A DNA stretch of 64,000 nt from Hoylesella oralis ATCC 33269. GTDB lineage: Bacteria; Bacteroidota; Bacteroidia; Bacteroidales; Bacteroidaceae. Positions 53,193-62,882 of this stretch are shown here, piece by piece. The notes under the pieces were generated by a model. The model did no database searches. It was given only the letters and a program-made list of their open reading frames with translations, and was not told the origin of the DNA. Position 1 is the first letter of the stretch; every line of letters starts with the position of its first letter. The stretch lies in assembly GCF_000185145.2 (NCBI RefSeq), contig NZ_GL833118.1:124001-188000 (forward strand). The letters are read 5' to 3'. Both the position numbers and the translations under genes were made by a program.

Positions 53193-54281
53193 TTATAGTT
53201 TTCGGATGATTGAGTGCATCTCCTCGGTGTGGCGCAGTACATCGTTGAAGAGGCAAAGTTGGTTCTTCGCCCGCACGAGGTTGTGCTCCTTATACTTGAT
53301 TTTATAGTACACATCGCCGTTCAGGTAGTCGGTCAGGAAGCGCACGCACTGCATATACGGGAATAAGGCCGCCGCATAAGGCAGGTTATCGCGTTCGACC
53401 GACGTAAGAAAACTGTGCGAACCTTCGACATAGCCACGCGTGAAAGCGGTGAAAATCTGCATGTCGAACGATACTTTCTGCAAGTCCTGTTCGTCTTCGG
53501 CAGCCGTGTTGGCGCCCGTACGCAGGAAGTCTCCGTAGTCTGAAAACACGAAAGAGGGCATCACGGTGTCCAAATCGATTACGCAAAGCACACGACCTTC
53601 CTTGTCGAACATCATATTGTTGACCTTCGTGTCGCAATGACAAATGCGCTTGGGCAGTATGCCTTCGCGGTACATTCGCTCGGCCTTGCACATTTCGTAG
53701 GCATGTTTCTGCAGCTCGTCTATCATGCTTTGTACCTCTTTCACGCGCCCTGCGGCATCGGTATCGATGGCATCTTGGAACTGCAGGTTACGCAACTCCA
53801 TGTTGTGGAAGTCGGGTATGGTCTCGCCGATTGTGTCGGGTATGTCGACAAGCAGTGCCTCGAAATTGGCGAAAGACTTGCCTGCATGGTAAGAATACTC
53901 CGGGGTTACGGCCTCATAGGTAACCGCATCGGGGATGAAGACGGCTATTCTCCAATAGTTATCGGCCTCGTCTTTCCAATACGTTTTGCCGTTTTCAGCA
54001 GGGATAAAACGCAGCACTTTGCGTTCTATATCGGTCTCTTTGCGCTCTTCCAACTTGTGTCTGATGTGGTTTGTCACTGCCTCTATGTTGTGTTGAAGCA
54101 GGTCTACGTCGCAGAACACCTTATTGTTGATGCGCTGAAGCACATAGTCCGGACTACCTGTTTCCTTCGTTTTAATTTTGAAGGTATCGTTGATAAGTCC
54201 GTTACCAAGTGCGGAAATGGTGTCTGCACTTCCCTTTATCGAGAAGTGAGACACCACCTTGCGCAGTTGTTCCGTATTCAT
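53193..54281 (-). CDS. nahK: NahK-like N-acetylhexosamine 1-kinase
   Basis: 362 residues. An aminoglycoside-phosphotransferase-fold kinase closely resembling bifidobacterial NahK, which phosphorylates GlcNAc or GalNAc at C1. Matching blocks: GNGLINDTF, the catalytic CHCDTKVNN (His215, Asp217, Asn222), VIDLDTVMPSFVFSDYGD (Asp236, Asp238), NTAAEDEQDLQKVSF, RFLTDYLNGDVYY and KEHNLVRAKNQL. It starts 3 bp after the NagB-like/PIG-L gene. In this operon it would use GlcNAc released by the GH130 phosphorylase. Such proteins are often mislabelled as mucin desulfatase. Confidence 0.87.
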   Translation of the reverse strand: MNTEQLRKVVSHFSIKGSADTISALGNGLINDTFKIKTKETGSPDYVLQRINNKVFCDVDLLQHNIEAVTNHIRHKLEERKETDIERKVLRFIPAENGKTYWKDEADNYWRIAVFIPDAVTYEAVTPEYSYHAGKSFANFEALLVDIPDTIGETIPDFHNMELRNLQFQDAIDTDAAGRVKEVQSMIDELQKHAYEMCKAERMYREGILPKRICHCDTKVNNMMFDKEGRVLCVIDLDTVMPSFVFSDYGDFLRTGANTAAEDEQDLQKVSFDMQIFTAFTRGYVEGSHSFLTSVERDNLPYAAALFPYMQCVRFLTDYLNGDVYYKIKYKEHNLVRAKNQLCLFNDVLRHTEEMHSIIRKL

Positions 54282-54284
54282 ATG

Positions 54285-56276
54285 TTAGAGAGGCTTATAT
54301 TCTTTGAATGCTTCCATAGCCTCGTAGCAGGCCAATCCTAAGCGGTCGTAAAGCGCAGCCGTTGCATGATTGCGGTCTTCGGCACGTTGCCAGAACAGAC
54401 GTTCGTCGCTTCCGAGGAAGGGAGCACTCTCCATTTGTGACTGATGTTTGAGGATACTGTTGCGCTTAGCACGCAGTTCTTCCGGACTCATCGGTACGCA
54501 CATTTCGATATTTTCGATCTCCCATTCGGCCCAAGCCCCGCGGTACATCCAAATTCTACAGTCTTTCAACCATGCCTCACCAGCCTCTTTTTCGAGATCG
54601 ATCGCGGCAAGTACCGCATCCGTACACTTGCGGTGTGTGCCGTGGGGATCGGCGAGATCGCCGGCAACATATATCTGATGGGGCTTTACTTTTCGAAGTA
54701 ACGCCCTTACAATGTTGACATCTTTCTCCGTCATGGGCAGTTTTTCGATGGTACCCGACTCGTAGAAGGGCAGATCAAGGAAGTGCACGCGATCTAAGGG
54801 GATATTGTTAAAGGTGCAAGCCGTGCGTGCTTCGCCGCGTCGGATGAGGCCTTTAATAGTCAGGATGTCGCGTGTATCGAGGTCGTCTTCTTTCTTTTTC
54901 ATGAGAAATTGCTTGATCTCTTTGTACTTCTTGCGTATGGTTTCGTCTTTATCGTTATCGAAAAGCTGGTTGAAACCGTTGATAAAGTGCATGAAGCGCG
55001 TTACTTCTTCATCGCCGACAGCTATGTTTCCGCTGGTTTCGTAGGCTACGTGTACTTCGTGACCTTGCTGTACGAGGCGGCGGAGCGTGCCGCCCATCGA
55101 GATTACATCGTCGTCGGGATGGGGCGAGAATACGATGACACGCTTGGGATATGGCGTGGCTCTCTCCGGTCTATAGGTATCATCGGCGTTCGGTTTGCCC
55201 CCCGGCCAACCGGTAATGGTATGCTGTAGGTCGTTAAAAATCTTGATATTGGCGTTATAGGCCGAACCGTAAAGGGCCAAAAGTTCACTCAATCCGTTCT
55301 CATTATAGTCCTTGTTGGTGAGCTTCAAGATAGGTTTGCCGGTAATCTGGCAGAGCCATACCAAAGCTGAGCGTACCAGCTTGTCGGTCCATTCGCACGA
55401 TTTAACGAGCCAAGGATGAACAATTCGGGTGAGTTGACTTGCTGCAGACAGGTCGATGATTACATGGGCATCGTTGTGAGTTTGCAGGAATGAGGCCGGA
55501 ATGGCATCGGTTATCTTGCCTTCGATGGTCTTCTGAATGATTTCGGCCTTTTCTTCTCCCCATGCTACAAGGTATATCTTGCGTGAACGGAGAATGGTGG
55601 AAATGCCCATAGTTATCGAACAAGGAGGCACAGGTTCACTGGTTCCGAAGCTCATAGTCATCTCCTGTCGCGACACTTGGTCAAGAAGAATAATCCTTGA
55701 AGTAGAAGTTAATCCCGATCCGGGCTCGTTCGTAGCGATATTCCCGATACGTCCGATACCGAGGAGCATAATGTCTATTCCACCGAAACTCTCGATACGT
55801 TGCTCGTAAAGGCGGCAATGCTCCTGCACTTTATCCTGTGCAACGCTGCCATCCGGTGTGAATATGTTCTGCGGATTGATATCTATGTGGTTTAGAAAGC
55901 GCTCGCGTAGCTGGTTGATGGCGCTATTGCGGGTGTCTTTGGACAGTTGAAAGTACTCATAAGCATTGAATACCACCACATTATGGAAACTTAACTTCTT
56001 TACTTTGTGGCGATGAATCAGCTCTTCGTATACTGGAGAGAGCGAAAGACCGGTGCCTAAGCCGAGTACACAGAACTTACCTTCGTGTTGTTTGGTCTTG
56101 ATTTCGTTCTCGATAGCATCGGCGATGCTTTTTGCACCGTCTTCAATCTTAGGGAAAATATCGGTAGGAATTTTCTCACAACGTGTGATTTCCGAGCGAT
56201 CAACGGCTGTTTTGGGGCTATAGATCTCTACAGGAACCTTGTTCAATACAATCTCTGATGTTAGATTCAGTTTCAT
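54285..56276 (-). CDS. Degenerate NagB-like domain fused to a PIG-L/LmbE deacetylase
   Basis: 663 residues. The N-terminal half (about 30-300) is related to glucosamine-6-phosphate deaminase, but catalytic positions known from NagB are changed: Asp72 of NMDEY is Tyr106 (FNAYEY), Asp141 is Ile177 and His143 is Asn179 (GIGRIGNIATNEP); only the glutamate (Glu184) remains. The C-terminal half (about 378-620) is a PIG-L-type zinc deacetylase with SPHPDDD (386-390 for HPDDD) and LADPHGTHRKC. Such domains remove acetyl from GlcNAc derivatives. A complete NagB is encoded nearby. It is likely a deacetylase with a sugar-binding NagB-like part, not a deaminase. Confidence 0.85.
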   Translation of the reverse strand: MKLNLTSEIVLNKVPVEIYSPKTAVDRSEITRCEKIPTDIFPKIEDGAKSIADAIENEIKTKQHEGKFCVLGLGTGLSLSPVYEELIHRHKVKKLSFHNVVVFNAYEYFQLSKDTRNSAINQLRERFLNHIDINPQNIFTPDGSVAQDKVQEHCRLYEQRIESFGGIDIMLLGIGRIGNIATNEPGSGLTSTSRIILLDQVSRQEMTMSFGTSEPVPPCSITMGISTILRSRKIYLVAWGEEKAEIIQKTIEGKITDAIPASFLQTHNDAHVIIDLSAASQLTRIVHPWLVKSCEWTDKLVRSALVWLCQITGKPILKLTNKDYNENGLSELLALYGSAYNANIKIFNDLQHTITGWPGGKPNADDTYRPERATPYPKRVIVFSPHPDDDVISMGGTLRRLVQQGHEVHVAYETSGNIAVGDEEVTRFMHFINGFNQLFDNDKDETIRKKYKEIKQFLMKKKEDDLDTRDILTIKGLIRRGEARTACTFNNIPLDRVHFLDLPFYESGTIEKLPMTEKDVNIVRALLRKVKPHQIYVAGDLADPHGTHRKCTDAVLAAIDLEKEAGEAWLKDCRIWMYRGAWAEWEIENIEMCVPMSPEELRAKRNSILKHQSQMESAPFLGSDERLFWQRAEDRNHATAALYDRLGLACYEAMEAFKEYKPL

Positions 56277-56319
56277 TTTATTAGTTCCTTTCTTATATTT
56301 AAAAATGATATGTTGAAAT

Positions 56320-57318
56320 TTAGATAATGCTATTCTTTTTGGTGAACTCGATAATTTCGGGTATATAGCCGAACGCGATACCCGTTACAGTATCGGCACA
56401 TCCGTAATATACGGCAACTCTTCCGGTCTCCGGATCGTGTAATTCGGCACATGGGAAACACACGTTCGGTACATCTCCCATGCATTCATAGAGTTTTTGC
56501 GGCGATATAAGGTATGGGCCGGAGCGATAGATGGTCTTCCAAGGCCGTTCCAAATCAAGGAGTGCCGAACCGAAACTGTATACATATCCGTTACAGGAGC
56601 GCAACACGCCGTGGTAGAACAGCAACCAACCTTCGGAAGTTTCTATGGGTATTGGGCCTGCACCTATCTTCATGCACTGCCAAGCACTCTGTTCAAAGGC
56701 GGCAGGAGACATTACATGGCGATGATGTCCCCAATATACCAAGTCTGGAGATTCGCTGTAAAAGATGTCACCGAATGGTGTATGTCCGGTATCGCTTGGA
56801 CGGCTCAGCATTGCGAAGCGCCCATTGATCTTTTTGGGGAACATTACACCGTTGCGATTGTAGGGAAGGAAAGCGTTTTCAAGTTGGTGGAAGGTCTTGA
56901 AGTCCTTAGTCCAAGCGACGCCGATCGTAGGCCCGAAGTAACCGTTACACCATGTTATATAGTAACGGTCTTCTATAAAACAGACGCGAGGATCATATCC
57001 ATACACCCATGTACCTATTTCCTTGTCGTCGCATTCGAAGCGTAAAGGCTCTTCATTGATATTCCATTTCAGTCCATCTTTACTGAAACCGACGTGCAAG
57101 ACCATTCGTCTGTTGGTATCGTCACAGCGGAATACGCCTGCGTAACCGTCGCCATAAGGCACGACAGCACTGTTGAAAATGCTGTTGGATGTAGGCAACA
57201 GATCGCGAGGAATAATAGGATTTTCGGAATAGCGCCACATAACAGCCTTGCTGTCTGTAGGTCTTTCTTCCCACGGCATGCCGGGCAACGGCTTGCCTTG
57301 TATTAGTAATTTGCTCAT
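56320..57318 (-). CDS. GH130 beta-1,4-mannosyl-N-acetylglucosamine phosphorylase
   Basis: 332 residues. A five-bladed propeller phosphorylase of family GH130. Visible signatures: [100 protein letters not shown] and [14 protein letters not shown]. These match the subgroup that splits Man-beta-1,4-GlcNAc with phosphate to mannose-1-phosphate and GlcNAc, known from B. thetaiotaomicron N-glycan use. No signal peptide, so it acts in the cytoplasm on the imported disaccharide. It follows the MFS gene by 11 bp. Confidence 0.93.
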   Translation of the reverse strand: MSKLLIQGKPLPGMPWEERPTDSKAVMWRYSENPIIPRDLLPTSNSIFNSAVVPYGDGYAGVFRCDDTNRRMVLHVGFSKDGLKWNINEEPLRFECDDKEIGTWVYGYDPRVCFIEDRYYITWCNGYFGPTIGVAWTKDFKTFHQLENAFLPYNRNGVMFPKKINGRFAMLSRPSDTGHTPFGDIFYSESPDLVYWGHHRHVMSPAAFEQSAWQCMKIGAGPIPIETSEGWLLFYHGVLRSCNGYVYSFGSALLDLERPWKTIYRSGPYLISPQKLYECMGDVPNVCFPCAELHDPETGRVAVYYGCADTVTGIAFGYIPEIIEFTKKNSII

Positions 57319-57329
57319 ATTGTTTAAAG

Positions 57330-58607
57330 TTAATTGTTTTGATCAGAATATGTAAATGGCACAAACCACGTTATAAGCAATGCAGGTATGGCACATACGA
57401 GCACAAAGATAAAGAAATTCCGGTATCCGAGTGCCGTGCTAATCTCTCCGCTCATCATTCCGGGGAGCATAACTCCGAGGTTCATAATGCCTGAAGCAAA
57501 TGCGTAATGCGACATTTTATGCTTGCCGGGAGCGATTTGCTGCATCATAAACAGCGTAAGACCTACGAAACCGAAGCCATAGCCGAAGTATTCGAGGACG
57601 ATACCTGTACCGATCAGCCAAAGACTTTCGGGCTGATAAACCGCTAAGAGGGTATATGCAACGAAAGGAATGTTGAATATAAGCGCCAAAGAGAATAGAC
57701 TTTTCTGCAGTCCACGGCGTGCAATGTAGTTGCCTCCGAGTATGGAACCGAGCACAAATGCCGCAGCTCCGAACGTTCCATAGCACAAACCAATCTCTTG
57801 TTCAGACATTCCAAGCCCCTGATCTGCACGAGATGCTTTCAGAAAAAGGGGAACTATCTTGATCGCAAAGCCTTCTGCAAAGCGGTAGAGTATAATAAAA
57901 GCGATGTAATACCAAATGTGTTTCTTTTTAAAAAACTCTGCAAAAACACCGATGAGATCATGCATAGTCTCGCTGAACGTCTTCTTTTGCTCCGACGCAT
58001 GGCCGTCGGACGGCAATACAAAGAAATGATAACAGCTGATTATGCACATGATAACGGCGATAATCAGCATGATGAACATCCACGCCTTGGTAACACCGAA
58101 CTCATCTATGAATACTCCGGCAAGGTAAACCAGTCCGCCTGTCGCTGCAATTTTGGCAACATTGTAGAACGCTCCCTGCCATCCGATCCACTTCGCCTGC
58201 TCTTCATTCGACAATACAGCCATGTAAGTGCCGTCTGCTGCAATATCGTGAGTGGCCCCGCTCAGGGCTATTACCGCAAACATAGCAATGGTGATGGCAA
58301 AGAAAGAGGGCAGATTCAGGGCGAAAGCTATCAGGGCGAACATTATTCCTGATAGCATCTGGGTGAGCACAACAAAGAATTTCTTGGTCTTATACATCTC
58401 GAGGAACGGACTCCAAAGCGGTTTCAATGTCCACGGCAGCATAATAAGAGAAGCCCAAAAGGTAATTTGCGCGTCGGATACCCCCATACCCTTGTACATC
58501 AAGGTGCTAACCATGTTGAGCACAACGAATGGCATTCCCATGGCAAAATACAATGTAGGAACCCACAATACGGGATTAACGCGCCGAATATCAGATTTAT
58601 TTTCCAT
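57330..58607 (-). CDS. MFS transporter, probable Man-GlcNAc importer
   Basis: 425 residues from the ATG at 58607; a longer version would run through the terminator at 58654-58693. About 12 membrane helices, with AmpG-like MFS marks ([38 protein letters not shown]). It sits next to the GH130 phosphorylase; the same arrangement occurs in N-glycan loci of Bacteroides. The likely substrate is the N-glycan core disaccharide Man-beta-1,4-GlcNAc or a related oligosaccharide, which the phosphorylase then splits inside the cell. Confidence 0.85.
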   Translation of the reverse strand: MENKSDIRRVNPVLWVPTLYFAMGMPFVVLNMVSTLMYKGMGVSDAQITFWASLIMLPWTLKPLWSPFLEMYKTKKFFVVLTQMLSGIMFALIAFALNLPSFFAITIAMFAVIALSGATHDIAADGTYMAVLSNEEQAKWIGWQGAFYNVAKIAATGGLVYLAGVFIDEFGVTKAWMFIMLIIAVIMCIISCYHFFVLPSDGHASEQKKTFSETMHDLIGVFAEFFKKKHIWYYIAFIILYRFAEGFAIKIVPLFLKASRADQGLGMSEQEIGLCYGTFGAAAFVLGSILGGNYIARRGLQKSLFSLALIFNIPFVAYTLLAVYQPESLWLIGTGIVLEYFGYGFGFVGLTLFMMQQIAPGKHKMSHYAFASGIMNLGVMLPGMMSGEISTALGYRNFFIFVLVCAIPALLITWFVPFTYSDQNN

Positions 58608-58653
58608 ACTATTTTTATGAGTATAACAACTAAAGAGCTGCGAACTCACCATT

Positions 58654-58693
58654 AAAAAAACTAAGAATGAGTTAACAGAAGCCAACCCATTCT
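58654..58693 (-). terminator. Intrinsic terminator between nagB and the MFS gene
   Basis: On the minus strand AGAATGGGTT (58693-58684) pairs with AACTCATTCT (58673-58664) with one G-U pair and a 10-base loop, followed by TAGTTTTTTT. It splits the cluster into GH20–nagB and MFS-to-CBM9 units, or limits read-through. Confidence 0.82.
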
Positions 58694-58703
58694 CGTACTA
58701 TCT

Positions 58704-59495
58704 TTACAGATTATCTTTTTCGATGTCCTTGAAGTAGCGGTATGTTCCCACCTTCAGTTCATCCGTGGCAGGCTCATCGCAAACGATAATGCCATGCTCA
58801 TGCAGCTGTAGAGCACTGATCGTCCACATTTGGGTGATACCTCCTTCTACGGCAGCTCGCAATGCACGGGCTTTATGGTGTCCGTTTACGAGGATCATTA
58901 CCTCGCGTGCATCCATCACGGTGCCCACTCCAACAGTCAAGGCATGCTTGGGTACCTTATTTATATCGTTACCGAAGAAGCGGCTGTTGGCAATGATAGT
59001 ATCGGTAGTCAGCGTTTTAACGCGCGTACGCGATGCAAGCGACGAGCACGGTTCGTTGAAAGCGATGTGCCCGTCGGGCCCTATACCGCCGATAAACAGG
59101 TCTATGCCGCCCGCTTCACGTATCATCTGTTCGTAGTGTTTGCACTCTTCGGCAAGGTCGGGAGCGTTTCCGTTGAGGATATGCACGTTCTCTTTCGGGC
59201 AATCGATGTGGTCGAAAAGATTACGGGCCATAAAGGAATGATAGCTTTCGGGATGCTCTACGGGCAATGCCACGTATTCATCCATGTTGAAGGTTACCAC
59301 ATTTTTAAACGAAACGCGCCCCTCTTTGTAGGCTTTAACCAGCTCTGAGTACATTCCTTCGGGCGAAGAACCGGTGGGAAGTCCCAGAACAAACTTGCGT
59401 TCAGCTGTGGGTTTGAATTCGTTGATGCGACGTACGACGTGCTCGGCTGCCCAGTGCGACAGCGCTGCATAGTCGGGTTCTATGATTAATCTCAT
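58704..59495 (-). CDS. nagB: Glucosamine-6-phosphate deaminase
   Basis: 263 residues from the ATG at 59495 ([12 protein letters not shown]), the standard NagB start; the open frame runs much further upstream, overlapping GH20, without NagB similarity. It converts glucosamine-6-phosphate to fructose-6-phosphate and ammonia. Catalytic residues occur at the E. coli positions: Asp72 (FNMDEY), Asp141, His143 and Glu148 ([13 protein letters not shown]); the phosphate loop is [12 protein letters not shown]. It is 34 bp after the GH20 gene. The intact active site contrasts with the NagB-like half of the fusion protein. Confidence 0.96.
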   Translation of the reverse strand: MRLIIEPDYAALSHWAAEHVVRRINEFKPTAERKFVLGLPTGSSPEGMYSELVKAYKEGRVSFKNVVTFNMDEYVALPVEHPESYHSFMARNLFDHIDCPKENVHILNGNAPDLAEECKHYEQMIREAGGIDLFIGGIGPDGHIAFNEPCSSLASRTRVKTLTTDTIIANSRFFGNDINKVPKHALTVGVGTVMDAREVMILVNGHHKARALRAAVEGGITQMWTISALQLHEHGIIVCDEPATDELKVGTYRYFKDIEKDNL

Positions 59496-59529
59496 GATTT
59501 TGAAGTTTATATAATTGTATTCTTTATTC

Positions 59530-61158
59530 TTAATCTGCTGCATTTTCGCGCTCATGACGTTCCGGCCAAAGGTGTTTGGCATAGGTAAGATGATACAGAT
59601 CGTACATCTCCGTGAAACGTGTAAGGCGGTTCTTGAACGCTTCGAAGTCTTTTTTAGCGTTGCTCCACTGTACTTCTGCCAGTGCAGACATGCGCGGAAG
59701 CACCATATATTCGGCGAAATTCTCGTTGCCGATATACTCTGTCCATAGGTTGGCCTGCACACCCAAGATATGTTTCTGCACCTCCGGAGCCACATCATTG
59801 GGCAGCGGATCGTAGCTATATACCTTTTCTACGGGCAGAAAACCGCCGATCGACAGAGGTTCTTTCCATGTGTCTTTTACCTGATAGTAATCGAAATAAG
59901 CGTAATCTACGGGACTCATGATTACGTCGTGCCCCTTATGAGCCGCCTTGATGCCCGGTTCGAGCCCTCTCCAGCTCATTACCATCGCACTTTGATTAAT
60001 GTCCCCGTCGAGTATTTCGTCCCATCCGAGTATCCTACGTCCTTTAGAATTAACAAATTTCTCTATGCGATTAGTGAAATATCCCTGCAGTTTTTTTACG
60101 TCAATTCCCAATTCAGCCATCTTAGCCTTACACTTCGGGCACTGTTCCCAACGGCGGTGCGGGGCTTCGTCGCCGCCTATGTGGACGATTTTCGAAGGGA
60201 ATATCTGCATCAGCTCGTCCAGTACGTTCTGACAGAAGGCGTAAGTCTGCTCGTTACCAAGGCAGAGTACCTCGTCTGAAATGCCCCATATGCGGCGCAC
60301 TTCATACGGTCCGCCCGTGCAACCCAGCTCCGGATAGCATGCAAGAGCGGCCTGCATGTGGCCCGGCATGTCTATTTCGGGTATCACGGTGATATATCTG
60401 TCGGCCGCATATTTCACGATTTCGCGTGCTTCGTCTTGCGTATAATAGCCGCCGTAAGGCATGCCGTCGTACACATCCGAGTTGCGTCCCATCACTGTTT
60501 CGGTACGTTTCGAGCCGAAGTCGGTAAGTCTTGGATACTTCTTTATCTCAATTCGCCATCCTTGATCTTCTGTCAGATGCCAATGAAAAGTATTCATATT
60601 GTGCATAGCAAGCAGATCAATGTACTTCTTAACGAAAGATATCGGGAAAAAGTGGCGCCCGCAATCCAAGTGCATGCCCCTATAGCCGAAGCGCGGAGCG
60701 TCTTTGATGACGACAGCAGGAAGCTCTACTTGTGCAATACCATTGCCCACGGGCAGCGATTTGCGCAATGTTTGTATGCCATAGAACACACCTTGCGGCG
60801 TACTGCCCGATATGAGTACCTCTTTGGCCGTTACCCTGATGGTGTAACCCTCGGCTTGTGCCGCCTTTTTATCTAAGGCGAGTTTTATTCCGCTCTTGCC
60901 TTTTGCGGAGGTAACTTGCAAGTTCAGCCCCGTGTTGTCTTTGATATATCCGGCAAGAAAGTCGGCATTGCGTTGCATATCGGCATTGCCTTCCGGATAT
61001 ACGATGGCCGTAGAAGCGTTTAAAACAAAGGGTGCTTTGGCCGTAAGCGATACCTCTTGCGGTAGAGGAATTACCTGATAGTCAGCGGTAAAGTCGGCAG
61101 CTGCCACAAATAGACATTGCATGCCCGTTAGGATTAGCATTAATATTTTTCTCTTCAT
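59530..61158 (-). CDS. GH20 beta-N-acetylhexosaminidase
   Basis: 542 residues. A signal peptide ([20 protein letters not shown]) sends it to the periplasm or surface. A GH20b N-terminal domain (about 25-150) precedes the catalytic TIM barrel with the DE pair Asp330-Glu331 ([12 protein letters not shown]), [20 protein letters not shown] split around residue 165-185, [26 protein letters not shown] and [18 protein letters not shown] near the end. It removes terminal GlcNAc or GalNAc from glycans, feeding nagB and the downstream operon. It is the first gene of the cluster. Confidence 0.95.
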   Translation of the reverse strand: MKRKILMLILTGMQCLFVAAADFTADYQVIPLPQEVSLTAKAPFVLNASTAIVYPEGNADMQRNADFLAGYIKDNTGLNLQVTSAKGKSGIKLALDKKAAQAEGYTIRVTAKEVLISGSTPQGVFYGIQTLRKSLPVGNGIAQVELPAVVIKDAPRFGYRGMHLDCGRHFFPISFVKKYIDLLAMHNMNTFHWHLTEDQGWRIEIKKYPRLTDFGSKRTETVMGRNSDVYDGMPYGGYYTQDEAREIVKYAADRYITVIPEIDMPGHMQAALACYPELGCTGGPYEVRRIWGISDEVLCLGNEQTYAFCQNVLDELMQIFPSKIVHIGGDEAPHRRWEQCPKCKAKMAELGIDVKKLQGYFTNRIEKFVNSKGRRILGWDEILDGDINQSAMVMSWRGLEPGIKAAHKGHDVIMSPVDYAYFDYYQVKDTWKEPLSIGGFLPVEKVYSYDPLPNDVAPEVQKHILGVQANLWTEYIGNENFAEYMVLPRMSALAEVQWSNAKKDFEAFKNRLTRFTEMYDLYHLTYAKHLWPERHERENAAD

Positions 61159-61186
61159 TGATAGTAATATGTTTTAAGTTTCCTTG

Positions 61187-61194
61187 CAAAGATA
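61187..61194 (-). promoter_or_regulatory. Candidate -7 box for GH20–nagB
   Basis: Minus-strand TATCTTTG, 28 bp before the ATG at 61158; no TTTG at -33. Confidence 0.5.
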
Positions 61195-61572
61195 CGAAAA
61201 AAAATATTTTTTCACTATGTTAAATCTATTTTTCTTTCTCGTTTTGAAAGTTCTATTTTCCTAACAGGTGCACCACCTTGTAAATCTGTTCTTTACAATC
61301 GGGTGATACAGAGGGCCTGTCTAAGGTTGGCAGAGTGGCTCTCTATGCCTGTCGGACGGCATGTTTGTCGGTGTTACATGGCAGGCCTATCATGGACAGA
61401 TATATGGTCTTTCTGTTACGTTTGTTCCGTCTGTCTTTTTCGTGTTGTCTGCCTGTTAACCGTAGATGCTTGTGATAGCTGTCGCCTACAGTGTTTGTAG
61501 CACGTCATTTCTGCCCGTTCGCGCCTGTCAAAAAAATCGGATAGGCATGATGATATAACAGAATAATTTTCG

Positions 61573-61580
61573 TAACTTTG
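61573..61580 (+). promoter_or_regulatory. Candidate -7 box for hflX
   Basis: TAACTTTG matches TAnnTTTG, 28 bp before the ATG at 61609. Confidence 0.5.
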
Positions 61581-61608
61581 CAACATTATATATATGGAAC
61601 GTTGAAGG

Positions 61609-62853
61609 ATGAAAGAATTTGTTATATCCGAGGTGAAGGCGGAAACCGCTGTATTGGTGGGACTTATTACCAAAGAGCAAGACGAAGCTAAGACCAAGGA
61701 GTATCTCGACGAACTTGAATTTCTGGCAGACACGGCAGGTGCCGTTACTGTAAGGCGCTTCACACAGAAGGTGGGAGGCCCTAATTCGGTAACGTATGTG
61801 GGAACCGGCAAGCTCGAAGAGATAAAGCAATATATAAAGGACGAAGAAGAAGCCGAACGACCTGTGGGGATGGTGATCTTCGATGATGAGCTCTCGGCCA
61901 AACAGATACGCGTAATAGAGAAGGAACTCGGCGTGAAGATACTCGACCGAACGTCGCTTATTCTCGATATCTTTGCCATGCGTGCCCAGACAGCCAATGC
62001 TAAAACGCAGGTAGAGCTGGCGCAATATCGCTATATGTTGCCGCGATTGCAGCGTTTGTGGACGCACCTCGAACGCCAAGGCGGCGGCTCCGGATCGGGT
62101 GGAGGCAAGGGATCGGTGGGCTTGAGGGGCCCGGGAGAGACGCAACTCGAAATGGACAGGCGGATTATTCTGCAACGGATGAGTCTGCTGAAGCGCCGCC
62201 TTGAAGAAATAGACAAGCAGAAAACCACCCAAAGAAAGAACCGCGGACGCATGATCCGCGTAGCTCTGGTGGGCTACACCAATGTGGGTAAGTCTACAAT
62301 CATGAACCTTTTGGCCAAGAGCGAGGTGTTTGCAGAGAACAAACTCTTTGCAACGCTCGATACTACAGTGCGCAAAGTGGTGGTGGATAACCTGCCTTTT
62401 CTGCTGGCAGACACCGTGGGCTTTATCCGTAAACTGCCGACCGACTTGGTCGATTCGTTCAAATCGACGCTCGATGAGGTACGTGAAGCCGACTTACTCC
62501 TACATGTCGTCGACATTTCACACCCCGACTTCGAAGAACAGATTACGGTGGTAGAGAACACACTGAAGGAACTTGGCTGCGCCGAAAAGCCGTCTATGAT
62601 CGTTTTCAATAAGATAGACAACTATAAATGGGTGGAGAAAGAGGAAGACGACCTTACGCCTATGACCAAAGAAAACGTAACCTTGGACGAATTGAAGCGT
62701 ACTTGGATGGCACGGCTCAATGAGAATTGCCTGTTTATTTCGGCCCGCGAGCGGCTCAACATAGACGAGTTCCGCGAGATACTTTATAAAAAGGTGCGCG
62801 AATTGCACGTGCAGAAATATCCCTACAACGATTTTCTGTATCCTGTGGAATAA
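61609..62853 (+). CDS. hflX: GTPase HflX
   Basis: 414 residues. A ribosome-splitting GTPase active under stress. The N-terminal HflX domain (about 1-180) has the GGPNSVTYVGTGKLEEIK segment and a Gly-rich loop (GGGSGSGGGKGSVGLRGPGE), then a coiled-coil region with LKRRLEEI, then the G domain: G1 GYTNVGKST, G3 DTVGFIRKLP, G4 NKID. Length is normal. A DUF4954 gene follows after 29 bp. Confidence 0.96.
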   Translation: MKEFVISEVKAETAVLVGLITKEQDEAKTKEYLDELEFLADTAGAVTVRRFTQKVGGPNSVTYVGTGKLEEIKQYIKDEEEAERPVGMVIFDDELSAKQIRVIEKELGVKILDRTSLILDIFAMRAQTANAKTQVELAQYRYMLPRLQRLWTHLERQGGGSGSGGGKGSVGLRGPGETQLEMDRRIILQRMSLLKRRLEEIDKQKTTQRKNRGRMIRVALVGYTNVGKSTIMNLLAKSEVFAENKLFATLDTTVRKVVVDNLPFLLADTVGFIRKLPTDLVDSFKSTLDEVREADLLLHVVDISHPDFEEQITVVENTLKELGCAEKPSMIVFNKIDNYKWVEKEEDDLTPMTKENVTLDELKRTWMARLNENCLFISARERLNIDEFREILYKKVRELHVQKYPYNDFLYPVE

Positions 62854-62882
62854 CTAATCATTACTAATCCCCCGTCCCTATT

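Larger units (their letters stand above)
61159..61608. other. Intergenic region between GH20 and hflX
   Basis: Holds divergent promoters: a minus-strand box at 61187-61194 and a plus-strand box at 61573-61580. Between them (about 61300-61540) the sequence is rich in the words TGCCTGTC and TGTCTGCC but shows no coding frame or clear RNA fold. Confidence 0.55.

Noticed and set aside
59496-59798. N-terminal extension of NagB by about 100 residues
   Set aside because: It overlaps the GH20 coding sequence in another frame and its content does not look like protein; NagB length and numbering fit the ATG at 59495 exactly.
61303-61500. Cys-rich 65-codon frame in the GH20–hflX gap
   Set aside because: No known family, low-complexity repeats of TGTCTG-type words, no promoter at the right place.
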